A stretch of DNA of 64,000 nt from Mesorhizobium loti (GTDB lineage: Bacteria; Pseudomonadota; Alphaproteobacteria; Rhizobiales; Rhizobiaceae): assembly GCF_001510895.1 (NCBI RefSeq), contig NZ_LPWA01000111.1:1-64000 (forward strand). Reading direction: 5' to 3'. Positions 9,619-19,344 of this stretch are shown here, one piece after another. The first letter of the stretch is position 1. Each line of letters opens with the position of its first letter. A program made the translations under genes and the position numbers. Below the pieces are notes generated by a model that saw only the letters and a list, made by a program, of their open reading frames with translations, made no database searches and was not told where the DNA came from.

Positions 9619-9990
9619 GAAGCACTCCGAAGCCTCGCCAGGAACTAGCTTTGGTCCCTGACATCAGCCTGACCGACGATCGCGCCGCGAAGGGGCCACT
9701 GTGGGCTACAATGAATATAATTGTCAGGCTATTTCCTCCAACCCCGGCAGGGGCCAGGTCAGCGCCATCGGGCGCTTCGGGGACGCTTGTAGCCGGCAAT
9801 GGGTGTTTACGGGGTAGCTGCATTCGATGCTCGCTCGGTAGCATTCAGGTACCGATTGCCCTGGCTGATACGCCTCTGACATCGTGACACGCCCGGCTTT
9901 CGGACCTTCCTTTCGCACCATCGGGTCTTTCACTGGTGGGTCGTACTCGTGCAATTGATTTGTAACGGTCGTTGCATTACAGCTTAGGCC
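9619..9990. other. divergent intergenic region, candidate promoter
   Basis: There is no credible gene in this stretch. Immediately before the chrB-like start lies an imperfect dyad, TGTAACGGTCGTTGCATTACA (only the TGTAA/TTACA ends pair fully), at about 9960-9980, preceded by TTGATT. It could be a promoter/operator for the plus-strand operon. It is a single-instance observation. Confidence 0.3.
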
Positions 9991-10533
9991 ATGGTTGCCC
10001 CTTCGTGGCTTTTGCTCACCTATAAAGTTCCACCCGAACCCGCCACAAAGCGCGTAGCGCTTTGGCGGCGGCTGAAGGGCATGGGTGCCGTCTACCTGCA
10101 GAATGGCGTCTGCCTGTTGCCGAAGACAGACGATCATGTCCGTCGGCTGAAGATGATCGAAAACGATGTGTCCGAGATGGGCGGCGAGGCGGTGATCCTG
10201 GAGACCGTCGCGCTGGACCGCGCCCAGGAGGAGAAGGTCATGGCCCGTTTCCGGGCCGACCGTGACGAGCAGTATCGCGAGTTCCTCGGGCGATGTGGGG
10301 ATTTCGAGAAGGAGATTGCGAAGGAGATCGCGATCAACAAATTTACCTATGCCGAGCTCGAGGAAGAGGACACGGACCTGAAGAAGCTTCAGGGGTGGCT
10401 CGAGAAGATCAAGAAGCTCGACTTCTACAGCGCTGCATTGGCCGACGAGGCAGCGGCGCGCCTGCGAGCCTGCGAGGAGTTGCTCGACAGCTACGCCCAA
10501 CGGGTCTTTGACGCCCATGACGAGAACCGCTGA
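9991..10533 (+). CDS. ChrB N-terminal-domain protein (chromate resistance type)
   Basis: The 180-residue product matches the N-terminal half of ChrB (WLLLTYKVPPEPATKRVALW, then RRLKGMGAVYLQNGVCLLP), followed by a charged helical region (about 75-175). ChrB proteins are linked with chromate-responsive regulation of chrA exporters. Here the C-terminal ChrB domain and a chrA gene are absent and an MFS transporter follows instead, so chromate may not be the ligand. The next gene's ATG (10535) is 1 base after this stop, implying coupling. There is no strong ribosome binding site, only TTAGG close to the ATG. Confidence 0.75.
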   Translation: MVAPSWLLLTYKVPPEPATKRVALWRRLKGMGAVYLQNGVCLLPKTDDHVRRLKMIENDVSEMGGEAVILETVALDRAQEEKVMARFRADRDEQYREFLGRCGDFEKEIAKEIAINKFTYAELEEEDTDLKKLQGWLEKIKKLDFYSAALADEAAARLRACEELLDSYAQRVFDAHDENR

Positions 10534-10534
10534 G

Positions 10535-11776
10535 ATGAACGATCAGGCCAAAGAGAGCGTGATCACTGTCGCAACAGCAGCAGCTTCCAAGATGCGCCGA
10601 GGCATTCCAGCAGGGGTCTGGGCGCTCGGCTTCGTTTCCATGCTGATGGACATCTCCTCCGAGATGACCCACGCCCTGCTGCCTGTCTACATGGTGGCGG
10701 TGCTCGGCACCTCGACGCTGGCCGTCGGCCTCATCGAGGGCATCGCCGAGGCAACCGCTTCGATCACCAAGGTGTTTTCCGGGGCGCTCAGCGACTGGCT
10801 CGGCAAACGCAAATTCCTCGCCGTCCTCGGCTATGGCCTCGCGGCGCTCACCAAGCCGATCTTTCCGCTGGCTTCATCGCTCGATTGGCTCGTTGCCGCG
10901 CGTTTCGTCGATCGCGTCGGCAAGGGTATAAGAGGTGCACCACGTGACGCTCTCGTCGCCGACATCGCGCCGCCCGAACTGCGCGGCGCGAGCTTCGGCC
11001 TGCGACAATCGCTCGATACGATCGGCGCTTTTCTTGGACCGCTGCTGGCCATCGGCCTGATGTGGCTGACGGCGGATCATTTTCAGACGGTGTTCTGGAT
11101 TGCCGTCATTCCGGCCTTCCTGTCCGTCGGTCTGATCCTGGTCGCGGTGAAGGAGCCGGAACGATCCAGACTGCGACGGGTCCGCATGCCGCTTCGCCGC
11201 GACGAGTTCAGGCGTCTCGGTGCTAGCTATTGGTGGGTGGTGGCGATCGCAACGATGTTTACACTCGCTCGCTTCAGCGAAGCCTTCCTGATCCTGCGCG
11301 CCCAGTCGATTGGTCTGCCTCTGGCGCTCGTGCCGATCGTGCTGGTGCTCATGAGCCTTGCCTATTCGCTGTCCGCCTACCCGGCCGGAATCCTCTCCGA
11401 TCGCATGGACAGGGTGACGATCCTGATCATCGGTCTTGCTCTGCTCGTCTTTGCCGATTTCGCGCTGGCTTTTGCATCCGGCTTTTCCGGCGTAGGTGTC
11501 GGCGTGGTGCTCTGGGGCCTTCATATGGGCTTCACGCAGGGCCTGCTCGCAACGCTCGTCGCCGAGACAGCACCGACGGAACTCCGCGGCACTGCTTTCG
11601 GCATGTTCAACCTCATCACAGGCCTGGCGCTGCTTGCCGCCAGCGTCATCGCTGGAGCGCTTTGGGATGTGGTCGGGCCGCAGGGGACTTTCCTTGCCGG
11701 CGCCGCGTTCGCGGTGCTGACCGTTTTGGGTCTCCTGCCTGTCCGTAATCGGCTGAGAAAGGTACGCCATGCCTGA
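10535..11776 (+). CDS. MFS transporter
   Basis: About 413 residues with 12 predicted membrane segments. An MFS signature lies between helices 2 and 3 (SGALSDWLGKRKFLAVLGYG) and RFVDRVGKGIRGAPRDALVA follows helix 4, characteristic of a subfamily of putative drug or metabolite exporters. The frame is open from 10508, but that start would overlap chrB deeply. The ATG at 10535, one base after the chrB stop, is the natural coupled start. The substrate is unknown; position suggests it exports whatever the ChrB-like protein responds to. Confidence 0.85.
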   Translation: MNDQAKESVITVATAAASKMRRGIPAGVWALGFVSMLMDISSEMTHALLPVYMVAVLGTSTLAVGLIEGIAEATASITKVFSGALSDWLGKRKFLAVLGYGLAALTKPIFPLASSLDWLVAARFVDRVGKGIRGAPRDALVADIAPPELRGASFGLRQSLDTIGAFLGPLLAIGLMWLTADHFQTVFWIAVIPAFLSVGLILVAVKEPERSRLRRVRMPLRRDEFRRLGASYWWVVAIATMFTLARFSEAFLILRAQSIGLPLALVPIVLVLMSLAYSLSAYPAGILSDRMDRVTILIIGLALLVFADFALAFASGFSGVGVGVVLWGLHMGFTQGLLATLVAETAPTELRGTAFGMFNLITGLALLAASVIAGALWDVVGPQGTFLAGAAFAVLTVLGLLPVRNRLRKVRHA

Positions 11777-11843
11777 CACGGCCATCGAATACGCAATGCA
11801 CCAATCTGTTCATAAAGTGCTGAAATAACAAGAGGATCCAGAG

Positions 11844-12401
11844 TTGCCGTTATACGATCTTGACGCCGCAGTGACCCGCTCGATCAACGGCCATGCCGGC
11901 GTGAACGCCGCCATCGACTTCCTGATGATCTGGGTGTCCGCCATCGGCGTGCCTTTGCTTGTTGTCGCCGTTGCCGGACAATGGTGGCGAGGGTCGGACA
12001 GGTCGCACAACAGGCACGTCCTCGTCGCGACCGGGCTCTCATTCCTGCTTGGCCTTGCCATCAACCAGATCATCCTGCTGTTCGTCCATCGGATACGGCC
12101 CTATGATGGCGGCATCACACATCTTTTGATCGATCGCAGCACCGACCGATCGTTTCCGTCCGATCATGCGACCGCGACCTTCGCCATCGCGACTGCGTTT
12201 CTGCTGCACGGCATGCGGCGGCTTGGGCTCTGGTTCCTTGCCGCTGCGGTGCTTGTGGCGATCTCCCGGGTCTATATCGGAACGCATTACGTCAGCGACG
12301 TTCTCGGCGGAGCCATGACGGGCATCGTCGGAGCCATCCTGGTCCGCTCGCTCTATCGGGAAGGGACGCGCGTCGATCGCTTGATCACCTCCATGCTGTA
12401 G
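11844..12401 (+). CDS. PAP2-family lipid phosphatase (BcrC-like)
   Basis: The 185-residue membrane protein carries the three PAP2 motifs: HRIRPYDGG (about 82-90), SFPSDHATATF (about 103-113, catalytic His) and SRVYIGTHYVSDVLGG (about 141-156, second His and Asp). Small polytopic PAP2 enzymes of this type dephosphorylate undecaprenyl diphosphate or other isoprenoid/lipid phosphates at the outer membrane leaflet. The start is TTG at 11844, preceded by AGAGGA. It lies between the MFS gene and the DedA-PAP2 fusion and is probably cotranscribed with both. Confidence 0.85.
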   Translation: MPLYDLDAAVTRSINGHAGVNAAIDFLMIWVSAIGVPLLVVAVAGQWWRGSDRSHNRHVLVATGLSFLLGLAINQIILLFVHRIRPYDGGITHLLIDRSTDRSFPSDHATATFAIATAFLLHGMRRLGLWFLAAAVLVAISRVYIGTHYVSDVLGGAMTGIVGAILVRSLYREGTRVDRLITSML

Positions 12402-12412
12402 GAGAACGAGGC

Positions 12413-14437
12413 ATGTTGGCGTCCTTCTTCACCGCCGTCACAGAGTTCATCGCGGCGCATCCACATCTTGCCTATGCGATCGTGCTCCTACTTGCCCTGT
12501 CGGAATCCATCCCGGTCATCGGCGTCTTCATTCCAGGCACTGCCGCCATTCTTGCGATCAGCGCGCTTGTTCCCACCGGAGTTGTAAAGCTCTGGCCGCT
12601 GCTCGGCGCTGCAGCCGCGGGCGCGATCATCGGGGACGGCCTCTCATTCTGGGTTGGCCACCGCTACCACCACGAAATTCTCGAGCGATGGCCGCTCAAT
12701 CGCCATGCGGAACTCGTCACGCGCAGCGAGGCATTCTTCGAGCGGCACGGCGACAAAAGCGTCTTCATCGCCCGCTTCACGCCTGGCGTGCGCGCCTTCA
12801 TCCCCCTGATTGCCGGCATGTTGCAGATGCCAGTGGGGCGGTTCTATGCCGCCAACATCCTGTCCGCGCTGGTGTGGGCGCCCTCGCATATCTTGCCCGC
12901 CGTATTCGTCGGCGCAGCCTTTGGCATTTTCGGCGCTGCCGCCAAGCCGCTTGCTATTCTGGTTGTCCTCATCGTTGTCGCGATCTGGACGATGGTCCAT
13001 ATCGTGCGGTTCACATTGCGTCGCGGGCCGCCGCTCATGTCGAACATGTCGGGATGGCTCCGGGCGCGGGCGGCGGCCAGTCATTCCCGCTGGGGTCGTT
13101 TCGTGCTCGTTCTTCTCGATCCGTCACGGTCCGACGCAAGGGGCCTGGCGCTCCTGGCCTTGCTGGTGATCGGCGCCGCCTGGCTGTTCTTCGGGATTCT
13201 CGAAGATGTGGTGACTGGCGACCCGCTGGTTCGGGCGGACACCGCGATCTACCAGGCGCTGCAGGAACTTCGCACCGGGCCAGGTGACGCCGTGATGCTT
13301 GTTCTCACCGAACTGGGCGACACCGTTGTCGTGATTGCGGTGACGACGGCCGTGCTTCTGTGGCTCGCTTGGAAGCGCGCCTGGCGCGCAGCTGCCTACT
13401 GGCTGGCGGCGATTGGCGGAGCATCTGCGCTCAATACGGTTATCAAGGTCACGCTTCATCGCGCCCGCCCGACAGAACTGTTCTACACCGGCTGGAGCGC
13501 CTTTTCCTTTCCAAGCGGCCACAGCACGGTCAATCTCGCTCTCTACGGCTTCCTCGCCTTTTTGATCGGGCTCGCGCGACCGAAGTGGCGTCTTCCAGTG
13601 GCGTTCACCGCGCTTTCATTTGTGCTCTTGATCGGGTTTTCGCGCCTGTATCTCGGAGCGCACTGGTTTTCGGACGTGGTCGGAGGATTCGCCTTCGGCA
13701 CGGCCTGGCTGGCGATCCTCGCCTTCTTCCACTTGCGCAGAGAGGAAGTCCAGCCCATTGGGGTCACCGGGATGACCGTCGTTGCCTGCATGGCTCTCGG
13801 TCTCAGCGGAGGCCTGAACGCCTCTCGACATCACGCCCTCGACACGGATCGCTATGCCCGCAAAATCACAGCGCCGACGATGACGGCCGATGACTGGCTG
13901 TCGACTGGCTGGCAGCAGCTTCCTTCGCAACGCATTGATCTCACGGGCGAGATCGAGGAACCCCTGACCATACAGTGCGCCGGCGACTTACCTTCCATTG
14001 AGCAGCTATTGCTCGCAAAGGGCTGGCACGCTCCGGCCTCGTGGACGTCGCTGAGCACGCTGGGCTGGCTCACCGCCACTGCCGCGCCTGTGGATTTGCC
14101 CGTGGCGACACGCCTCGCCGGCGGACGCTTGCCCGGCCTGACTCTCGTTCACGAGAGCACGGTTACGCCAAACCAGTCGCGTCTCGTTCTGCGGCTATGG
14201 CCGTCCGATCTGGAACTCGCCGGCACAGGGCCGTCGCCCGTGTGGGTCGGCTCGGTCGTGGAGGAACAGCTTGAACGTCCCCTTTCGCTCTTTACCGTGG
14301 CTTGGGTCAGCCAGCACATAAATGCGCCACGCGACGCCCTGGCTGCCGGATTCCAAGGCGGCAAATTCGCGCTCCGCCCCAACGCCTCTGGGTACTCAAA
14401 CTGGGATGGCCGCATTCTGCTGTTGGAGACGCAATAA
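12413..14437 (+). CDS. DedA-PAP2-LssY fusion membrane protein
   Basis: The 674-residue protein joins three units. Residues 1-200 are a DedA/SNARE-associated domain (PVIGVFIPGTAAIL, and FTPGVRAFIPLIAG at 122-135 with the conserved Arg). Residues 240-440 are a PAP2 phosphatase (HRARP at 349-353, FPSGHS at 366-371, SRLYLGAHWFSDV at 410-422). Residues 490-674 are an LssY-like C-terminal domain (LSTGWQQLPSQRIDL onward). DedA proteins are now linked to flipping of undecaprenyl phosphate and PAP2 domains remove phosphate from C55 or phospholipid substrates, so one polypeptide may dephosphorylate and recycle a lipid carrier. It starts 11 bases after the previous gene (GGAGAACGAGGC ATG). Confidence 0.88.
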   Translation: MLASFFTAVTEFIAAHPHLAYAIVLLLALSESIPVIGVFIPGTAAILAISALVPTGVVKLWPLLGAAAAGAIIGDGLSFWVGHRYHHEILERWPLNRHAELVTRSEAFFERHGDKSVFIARFTPGVRAFIPLIAGMLQMPVGRFYAANILSALVWAPSHILPAVFVGAAFGIFGAAAKPLAILVVLIVVAIWTMVHIVRFTLRRGPPLMSNMSGWLRARAAASHSRWGRFVLVLLDPSRSDARGLALLALLVIGAAWLFFGILEDVVTGDPLVRADTAIYQALQELRTGPGDAVMLVLTELGDTVVVIAVTTAVLLWLAWKRAWRAAAYWLAAIGGASALNTVIKVTLHRARPTELFYTGWSAFSFPSGHSTVNLALYGFLAFLIGLARPKWRLPVAFTALSFVLLIGFSRLYLGAHWFSDVVGGFAFGTAWLAILAFFHLRREEVQPIGVTGMTVVACMALGLSGGLNASRHHALDTDRYARKITAPTMTADDWLSTGWQQLPSQRIDLTGEIEEPLTIQCAGDLPSIEQLLLAKGWHAPASWTSLSTLGWLTATAAPVDLPVATRLAGGRLPGLTLVHESTVTPNQSRLVLRLWPSDLELAGTGPSPVWVGSVVEEQLERPLSLFTVAWVSQHINAPRDALAAGFQGGKFALRPNASGYSNWDGRILLLETQ

Positions 14438-15285
14438 GGCCGACCAACGCGAAGGCAACGGGCCTCGGTTCACCTCTAAAGCGCCGCCCTCGTACGAACC
14501 CGCTCTTGGACTCCCGCTTCTGTGTCACCACGACCCTCGACGCGGTCGCGTGTGAAGTCAGCTTTCAGGAAATGGCAAAGCAAATCCAAACGGCCGAGAT
14601 GCGGCACAGATGCCATTCCGAAGAAGACAAACGGGATGGGGTGGGTGGCTGGATCGGCTTCTTGAATCGACTTCGGCGAACTGGCTCGTAACCTATTGGC
14701 AAATAACGATTATGTTAGTCGCAGAGGGCGTGAGACTCAGAAGGAAAATCAATGGTTTGGTGGATGGTTAACCAACCCGTATCCTTCGTATGATCTCGTA
14801 TGGTCCGGCGAACCTTTGGCCGAAGGGAAGGACGACACCGTCGGTGAAGCTTCGACGCGCTTCTGCTAGCTGGCTAGCTTTCGGGGCGATTTGAGGAAGG
14901 CTAGCCGGCAGCAGATCTCATGTCTTCCACATCGTCGAACGGAGAAGAGCCTGCATATGCTCTGGCAGGTCGAGCTCGCCGCGGACCTCGATCTCTAAGA
15001 GATATTGGGCCTTGACTAAGCGATCACCTTCGGACGGCCGAGAACGCCCCATCGTCGTTGTCGGCAATCCTGCCCGCAGCCGCCCCTTTAACCTTCGGCT
15101 CCTGCATGACGCGCTCCTGCTCCCTCGGACAGAGCACCATGCTAAGCGGGGGCGAAACGGTCCGCATGCCCCAAATGGGTCATGCCAGCTCTCGTCATGA
15201 TCATTAGCCTGCTGCCTGAATCGCCGGCAGCGACGCACACGCAGGTGCCGGAACCGTCGCAACTTCCAACGCGAAGGAGGAGAAC
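14438..15285. other. 848-base intergenic region upstream of the large secreted protein
   Basis: The frames here are Arg/Pro-rich shadows and I see no gene in 14438-15160. The last 120 bases hold the palindrome at 15165-15184, a possible -10 (TAGCCT at about 15205-15210) and a strong ribosome binding site (AAGGAGGAG) 5 bases before the ATG at 15286. Confidence 0.5.
15165..15184 (+). promoter_or_regulatory. 20-bp palindromic operator candidate, site 1
   Basis: CATGCCCCAAATGGGTCATG has two 9-base arms around a 2-base centre (8 of 9 positions pair). The same element lies before both DUF995-like genes. Its near edge is about 101 bases from the start codon, and a -10-like TAGCCT begins about 20 bases downstream, the geometry of an activator overlapping the -35 region. 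Confidence 0.7.
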
Positions 15286-18200
15286 ATGGCGGACACCCTG
15301 ACGATCAACGCGGCCCCGACAGGGTTCTACGGTCCGTTTGGAACTTATCTTGGCTATCCCCTGACCCGCTATTCCTCGGACCACTATACGCTTTCAGGGA
15401 GCAACCTTGCCGGGTTGGAGGACCAATGGATCACGTACTTGATGGGCGCCACAGCAGTACCGACCGGGGGGACGACGGAATTTTCTCCTTCCGATGACGG
15501 CACCGGGACCTTCGTGATGTCAGGCTACACGGGCCTGACGCTTTATGTGGCAGTCCAAGATCCAATCACCGGACAGTTTTCCCAACAGCTCGTCGGAACG
15601 GCCACGATGCCGGCCTTCTCGTATACTGGGAGCTACAGTATCAACAGTGGTCACTATGACGTTCCGCCGGGGCCGTTCGGCGATTTCCTGGCCAATCTGG
15701 ATATGGTCTTCAACGGTTCGGACGTCGCTGATTTCGTCGACGCGAGCTATCTGAGCGGCCATTACAGCTATTCCCCCAATTCGATCATCTCCGACCGGGT
15801 GGTCACCATCAACGGCAACGGCGGAGACGACACGATCCACGGCTCGCTCGCTGCCACGAACTTCATCTACGGCGGATATGGCAATGACGTTATCGACCTG
15901 AACTCAGGTACCGCCACGGGCGCTCCGATCAGCAATTTTGCCGATGGCGGGCCAGACGACGATACCATCTATGCCTATGCACGCGGCAACGACACCGTAA
16001 CGGTCCATGGAGGCACCGGCAATGACACCATCGTTGTGTCCGGCGCCCCGGCGAGCTTTCTCTTTGGAGATGCTGGCGATGATTACCTCCAAGGTTCGAC
16101 CGGAAACGATCGGTTCGAGGGCGGCGCGGGCAACGACACGCTGTTGGACGCAAGCTCCGATGACGCCGACACGGCCGTCTACTCCGGGCGCTGGGCTGAC
16201 TATGCTGTCATCGACCAAGTTGCGCAGGACGGTACTTTCCGCGTCACCGACTTGCGGGATGGGTCCCCGGACGGCACCGACTCGGTCAACCGCTTCATAG
16301 AGAATATCCGCTTCGCTGACGGAACATTTTTGACATCTACCCGGACCTTCGTGCCGGATGTCTCGGAGGCACCGCAGGTTACGGCAGGGCTCTTACACGA
16401 CACTGGCTCATCCTCGAGCGACGGCGTCACCAGCGACCCGACGCTGACCGGAACAGGAGATGCCGACGCGGTCGTCAGCTTCACGCTGAACGGCAACCCG
16501 ACCAACTGGACCACGACGGCCGATGCCAACGGCCTGTGGTCCTACCGGCCGAGCGGCCTCGCGGAAGGCTCCTACACGATCGCGGCCAGCGAGACGAATG
16601 CGGGAGGCACGGGCACCGCCTCGCTGACATTCACGTTGGATGGAACGCGGCCTGTGGTCACAGGTTTCGACCCCGTGGAAGCCACGACCACCAACGCCAA
16701 CACCGTCCATTACATCTTGACGTTCTCGGAGCCGGTGACAGGCGTCGACGCGGGCCAGTTCAGCTTGACGGCAAACGGCCTCACTGGCGCTTCGATCACA
16801 GGCGTGGAAGCCGTGTCCGGCAGCGATGGCATGCAATATGTCGTGACCGTCGACACCGGCTCCGGCGACGGAACGGTGGCGCTCAGCCTTGATCCAGGCA
16901 CCGCAATCCAGGATTTCGCAGGCAACGGTCTGGCTGGCGGTCCGGCTTCGTTCTCGACGCCGGCTTCCTATGCCACTGGCTCGACGCCGACCTGGGGCGC
17001 GATCGGCGACGTCAATGGCGACGGCAACGCCGATCTCGTCCTGCCGAACTATTATGCGGGCACGGTCGGCGTATATCTTGGCGCGGGCGATGGAACGCTA
17101 GGCGCCCCTGCGACCTACCGCTCCTCGGTGGCGAACATCTTTGGTTCCGGTCGTGCATATCTGGCCGACGTGAACGGCGACAGCAAGCCGGATATCGTCA
17201 CGGCGAACTATTCGGACGGCACGATATCGGTTCTGTTGAACGACGGAACCGGCGGCTTCCAGCCTGCTGCCGCCTACTTCACGGGCTTCTCCACAGGCCA
17301 AGCGGCGATCGCCGACATCGACGGGAACGGCACTTTGGACTTGCTGGCCAGCGGCGGTTCCGGCGTCGTCAAGCTTCTCGGCAACGGTGACGGCACGTTC
17401 CAGCCCACGCAATTGGTGACCCCGACAGGGGGCGATATCGCGTTGGCGGACATCGACGGGGATGGGCGGCCTGACCTCATCGCAGGGGTGCTCACATTCA
17501 TGAACGACGGCAGCGGCGGATTTGTGCCTGGAAGCGCTGCACTTGGAGGAAACGGTCTGGCAGCAGGGGATGTGAACGGCGACGGCAAGGTGGACATCGT
17601 TGTCGCGCAATATGCCTCGCATGCGGTCGACGTATCATTAGGCGACGGGAGCGGAGGATTCGGAACTGCCTCGGTCTATTCGACGGGTCCCGACGTGACG
17701 CCGTTCAGTCCCCTGCTCGCCGACATGAACGGAGACGGCCATCTCGACGTCGTGCTGTCGTCCGACACAACTCACATCGGAGTTTTGATCAACAATGGCG
17801 ATGGCACTTTCGGCCCTGTCCAGGCATTCTCTGCCGGATACGCCGATCGCGTCACCGTCGGCGACCTCAACAATGACGGCCTGCCTGACGTGGTAGTCGG
17901 CAATTATTTCGCCAATACCGCGACCGTACTCATAAACACCTCCTCTTTCGGCGGACTCACGGGGCCGACCTACAGCATTGATCGTACCGCTCCAGAGGTA
18001 ACGGCAGGGCTCTTGCACGACACCGGCTCATCCTCGAACGACGGCGCCACCACCGACCCGACGCTGAGCGGAACGGGCAACCCGAACGCGGCCGTCAGCT
18101 TCACGCTGAACGGCAATCCTACCGACTGGACAACGACGGCCGACGCCAACGGCGCCTGGACATTCACGCCGACTGGCCTCGCCGACGGCACCTACACTAT

Positions 18201-19161
18201 CATCGCGGGGGAGACGGACGTGGCCGGCAACACTGGCACGGGTTCGCTCACATTCACCCTCGACACGACTCCGCCGTCGGTAACCGGAGTTCTGGCCAAC
18301 GACACGGGCGCCTCTGCAAGCGACAAAATTACGTCGAACCCGACGCTGACCGGAACGGGCGACGCGAACGCGGTCGTGCATTTCACGGTGGACGGGAATC
18401 CGACCGACTGGACTACAACTGCGGATGCCAACGGCACCTGGACCTTCACTCCGACGGGGCTCGACGACGGCCTCCACACTATCGCCCCGAGCGAGACGGA
18501 CGCGGCCGGCAACATCGGCACCGAGGCGGTGAAGTTCCTCCTGGACACGTCCGCGCCCATCATCGTCGACATCTTCCAGACCCAGGTTTCCAAGAAGCTC
18601 GCGACGACCACGATGAGCGGACATTCCGAGATCCGCGACGTGATCACGCTCTACGAAGGAGCGAAGGCCCTCGGCTCCACGGCTGTCGGAGCGGACGGCA
18701 AGTGGTCCATCTCGCTCGCCAACCTCTCCGACGCGGTCCACACTTTCACCACGACCGACAGGGCCGGCAACAGCGCCCCGACCGTGATCCTCGGCAGTTC
18801 CGGGGCGGACAAGATCGCCGCTCCGGCTACGGGGTCTGTCATCATTGGCGGCGGCGGCGCGGATACGCTTGCAGCAGGCGCGGGCAGCGACTTCTTCGTG
18901 TTCCACAACGGCTTCGGCAAAGACACGATCACCGGCTTCGACGTGCACCAGGACTCCCTCGTCTTCGGGGCCGACCTGCCTCTGTTCGGCAGCTTGGACG
19001 CCGTGATGGCGCACGTGTCCGATCACTCGACCAAGAAGGACGGCTTCATCGGCGCCGTCGTCACTTACGACAAGGGAGATACGATAACTTTGGCGGGCGT
19101 CCATGCCGCGGACCTGACGCCCGAGAGCTTCCACTTCATCCAGTCCGACTTCTGGATGTGA
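15286..19161 (+). CDS. large Ca-binding-repeat / Ig-like / FG-GAP secreted protein
   Basis: The 1291-residue product has no N-terminal signal and looks like a type I secretion substrate. Residues about 172-290 hold RTX-like Gly/Asp nonapeptides (GGYGNDVIDL, GGTGNDTIVV, GDAGDDYLQG, GGAGNDTLLD). About 364-455, 902-985 and 995-1088 are near-identical Ig-like modules (TDWTTTADANG...TFTPTGL). About 560-888 are FG-GAP/VCBS-type repeats (GDVNGDGNADLVLPN, ADVNGDSKPDIVTAN and five or more others) that may form a Ca-binding propeller. The C-terminus has another repeat (GGGGADTLAAGAGSDFFVF) and ends FHFIQSDFWM, as expected for a C-terminal secretion signal. It is probably a surface adhesin or matrix protein. 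No type I exporter is encoded nearby. Confidence 0.85.
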   Translation: MADTLTINAAPTGFYGPFGTYLGYPLTRYSSDHYTLSGSNLAGLEDQWITYLMGATAVPTGGTTEFSPSDDGTGTFVMSGYTGLTLYVAVQDPITGQFSQQLVGTATMPAFSYTGSYSINSGHYDVPPGPFGDFLANLDMVFNGSDVADFVDASYLSGHYSYSPNSIISDRVVTINGNGGDDTIHGSLAATNFIYGGYGNDVIDLNSGTATGAPISNFADGGPDDDTIYAYARGNDTVTVHGGTGNDTIVVSGAPASFLFGDAGDDYLQGSTGNDRFEGGAGNDTLLDASSDDADTAVYSGRWADYAVIDQVAQDGTFRVTDLRDGSPDGTDSVNRFIENIRFADGTFLTSTRTFVPDVSEAPQVTAGLLHDTGSSSSDGVTSDPTLTGTGDADAVVSFTLNGNPTNWTTTADANGLWSYRPSGLAEGSYTIAASETNAGGTGTASLTFTLDGTRPVVTGFDPVEATTTNANTVHYILTFSEPVTGVDAGQFSLTANGLTGASITGVEAVSGSDGMQYVVTVDTGSGDGTVALSLDPGTAIQDFAGNGLAGGPASFSTPASYATGSTPTWGAIGDVNGDGNADLVLPNYYAGTVGVYLGAGDGTLGAPATYRSSVANIFGSGRAYLADVNGDSKPDIVTANYSDGTISVLLNDGTGGFQPAAAYFTGFSTGQAAIADIDGNGTLDLLASGGSGVVKLLGNGDGTFQPTQLVTPTGGDIALADIDGDGRPDLIAGVLTFMNDGSGGFVPGSAALGGNGLAAGDVNGDGKVDIVVAQYASHAVDVSLGDGSGGFGTASVYSTGPDVTPFSPLLADMNGDGHLDVVLSSDTTHIGVLINNGDGTFGPVQAFSAGYADRVTVGDLNNDGLPDVVVGNYFANTATVLINTSSFGGLTGPTYSIDRTAPEVTAGLLHDTGSSSNDGATTDPTLSGTGNPNAAVSFTLNGNPTDWTTTADANGAWTFTPTGLADGTYTIIAGETDVAGNTGTGSLTFTLDTTPPSVTGVLANDTGASASDKITSNPTLTGTGDANAVVHFTVDGNPTDWTTTADANGTWTFTPTGLDDGLHTIAPSETDAAGNIGTEAVKFLLDTSAPIIVDIFQTQVSKKLATTTMSGHSEIRDVITLYEGAKALGSTAVGADGKWSISLANLSDAVHTFTTTDRAGNSAPTVILGSSGADKIAAPATGSVIIGGGGADTLAAGAGSDFFVFHNGFGKDTITGFDVHQDSLVFGADLPLFGSLDAVMAHVSDHSTKKDGFIGAVVTYDKGDTITLAGVHAADLTPESFHFIQSDFWM

Positions 19162-19344
19162 ACTGGAAACAAGGTGTGTTCAACCCCGGAACTCCGACAA
19201 GGATACAACCGGATTCCCCGCTGCCCTGCTCGAAGTCATGAGGTGTTGCGCTCAATTGAGATACGAGCCCCCTCCTTTGCCCGACTTGAAATTCGATAGT
19301 CGCTGCGCTTACCCGGCATCCGCTCGTCACCCGGCGGGGGAACG

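Noticed and set aside
9724..10518. 264-residue minus-strand frame over the chrB-like gene
   Set aside because: The ChrB-like plus-strand frame matches a family and is coupled to the MFS gene.
18028..19134. 368-residue antisense frame inside the large secreted-protein gene
   Set aside because: Arg/Gly/Val-rich shadow created by GC-rich codons of the real gene; the plus-strand frame has clear domains.
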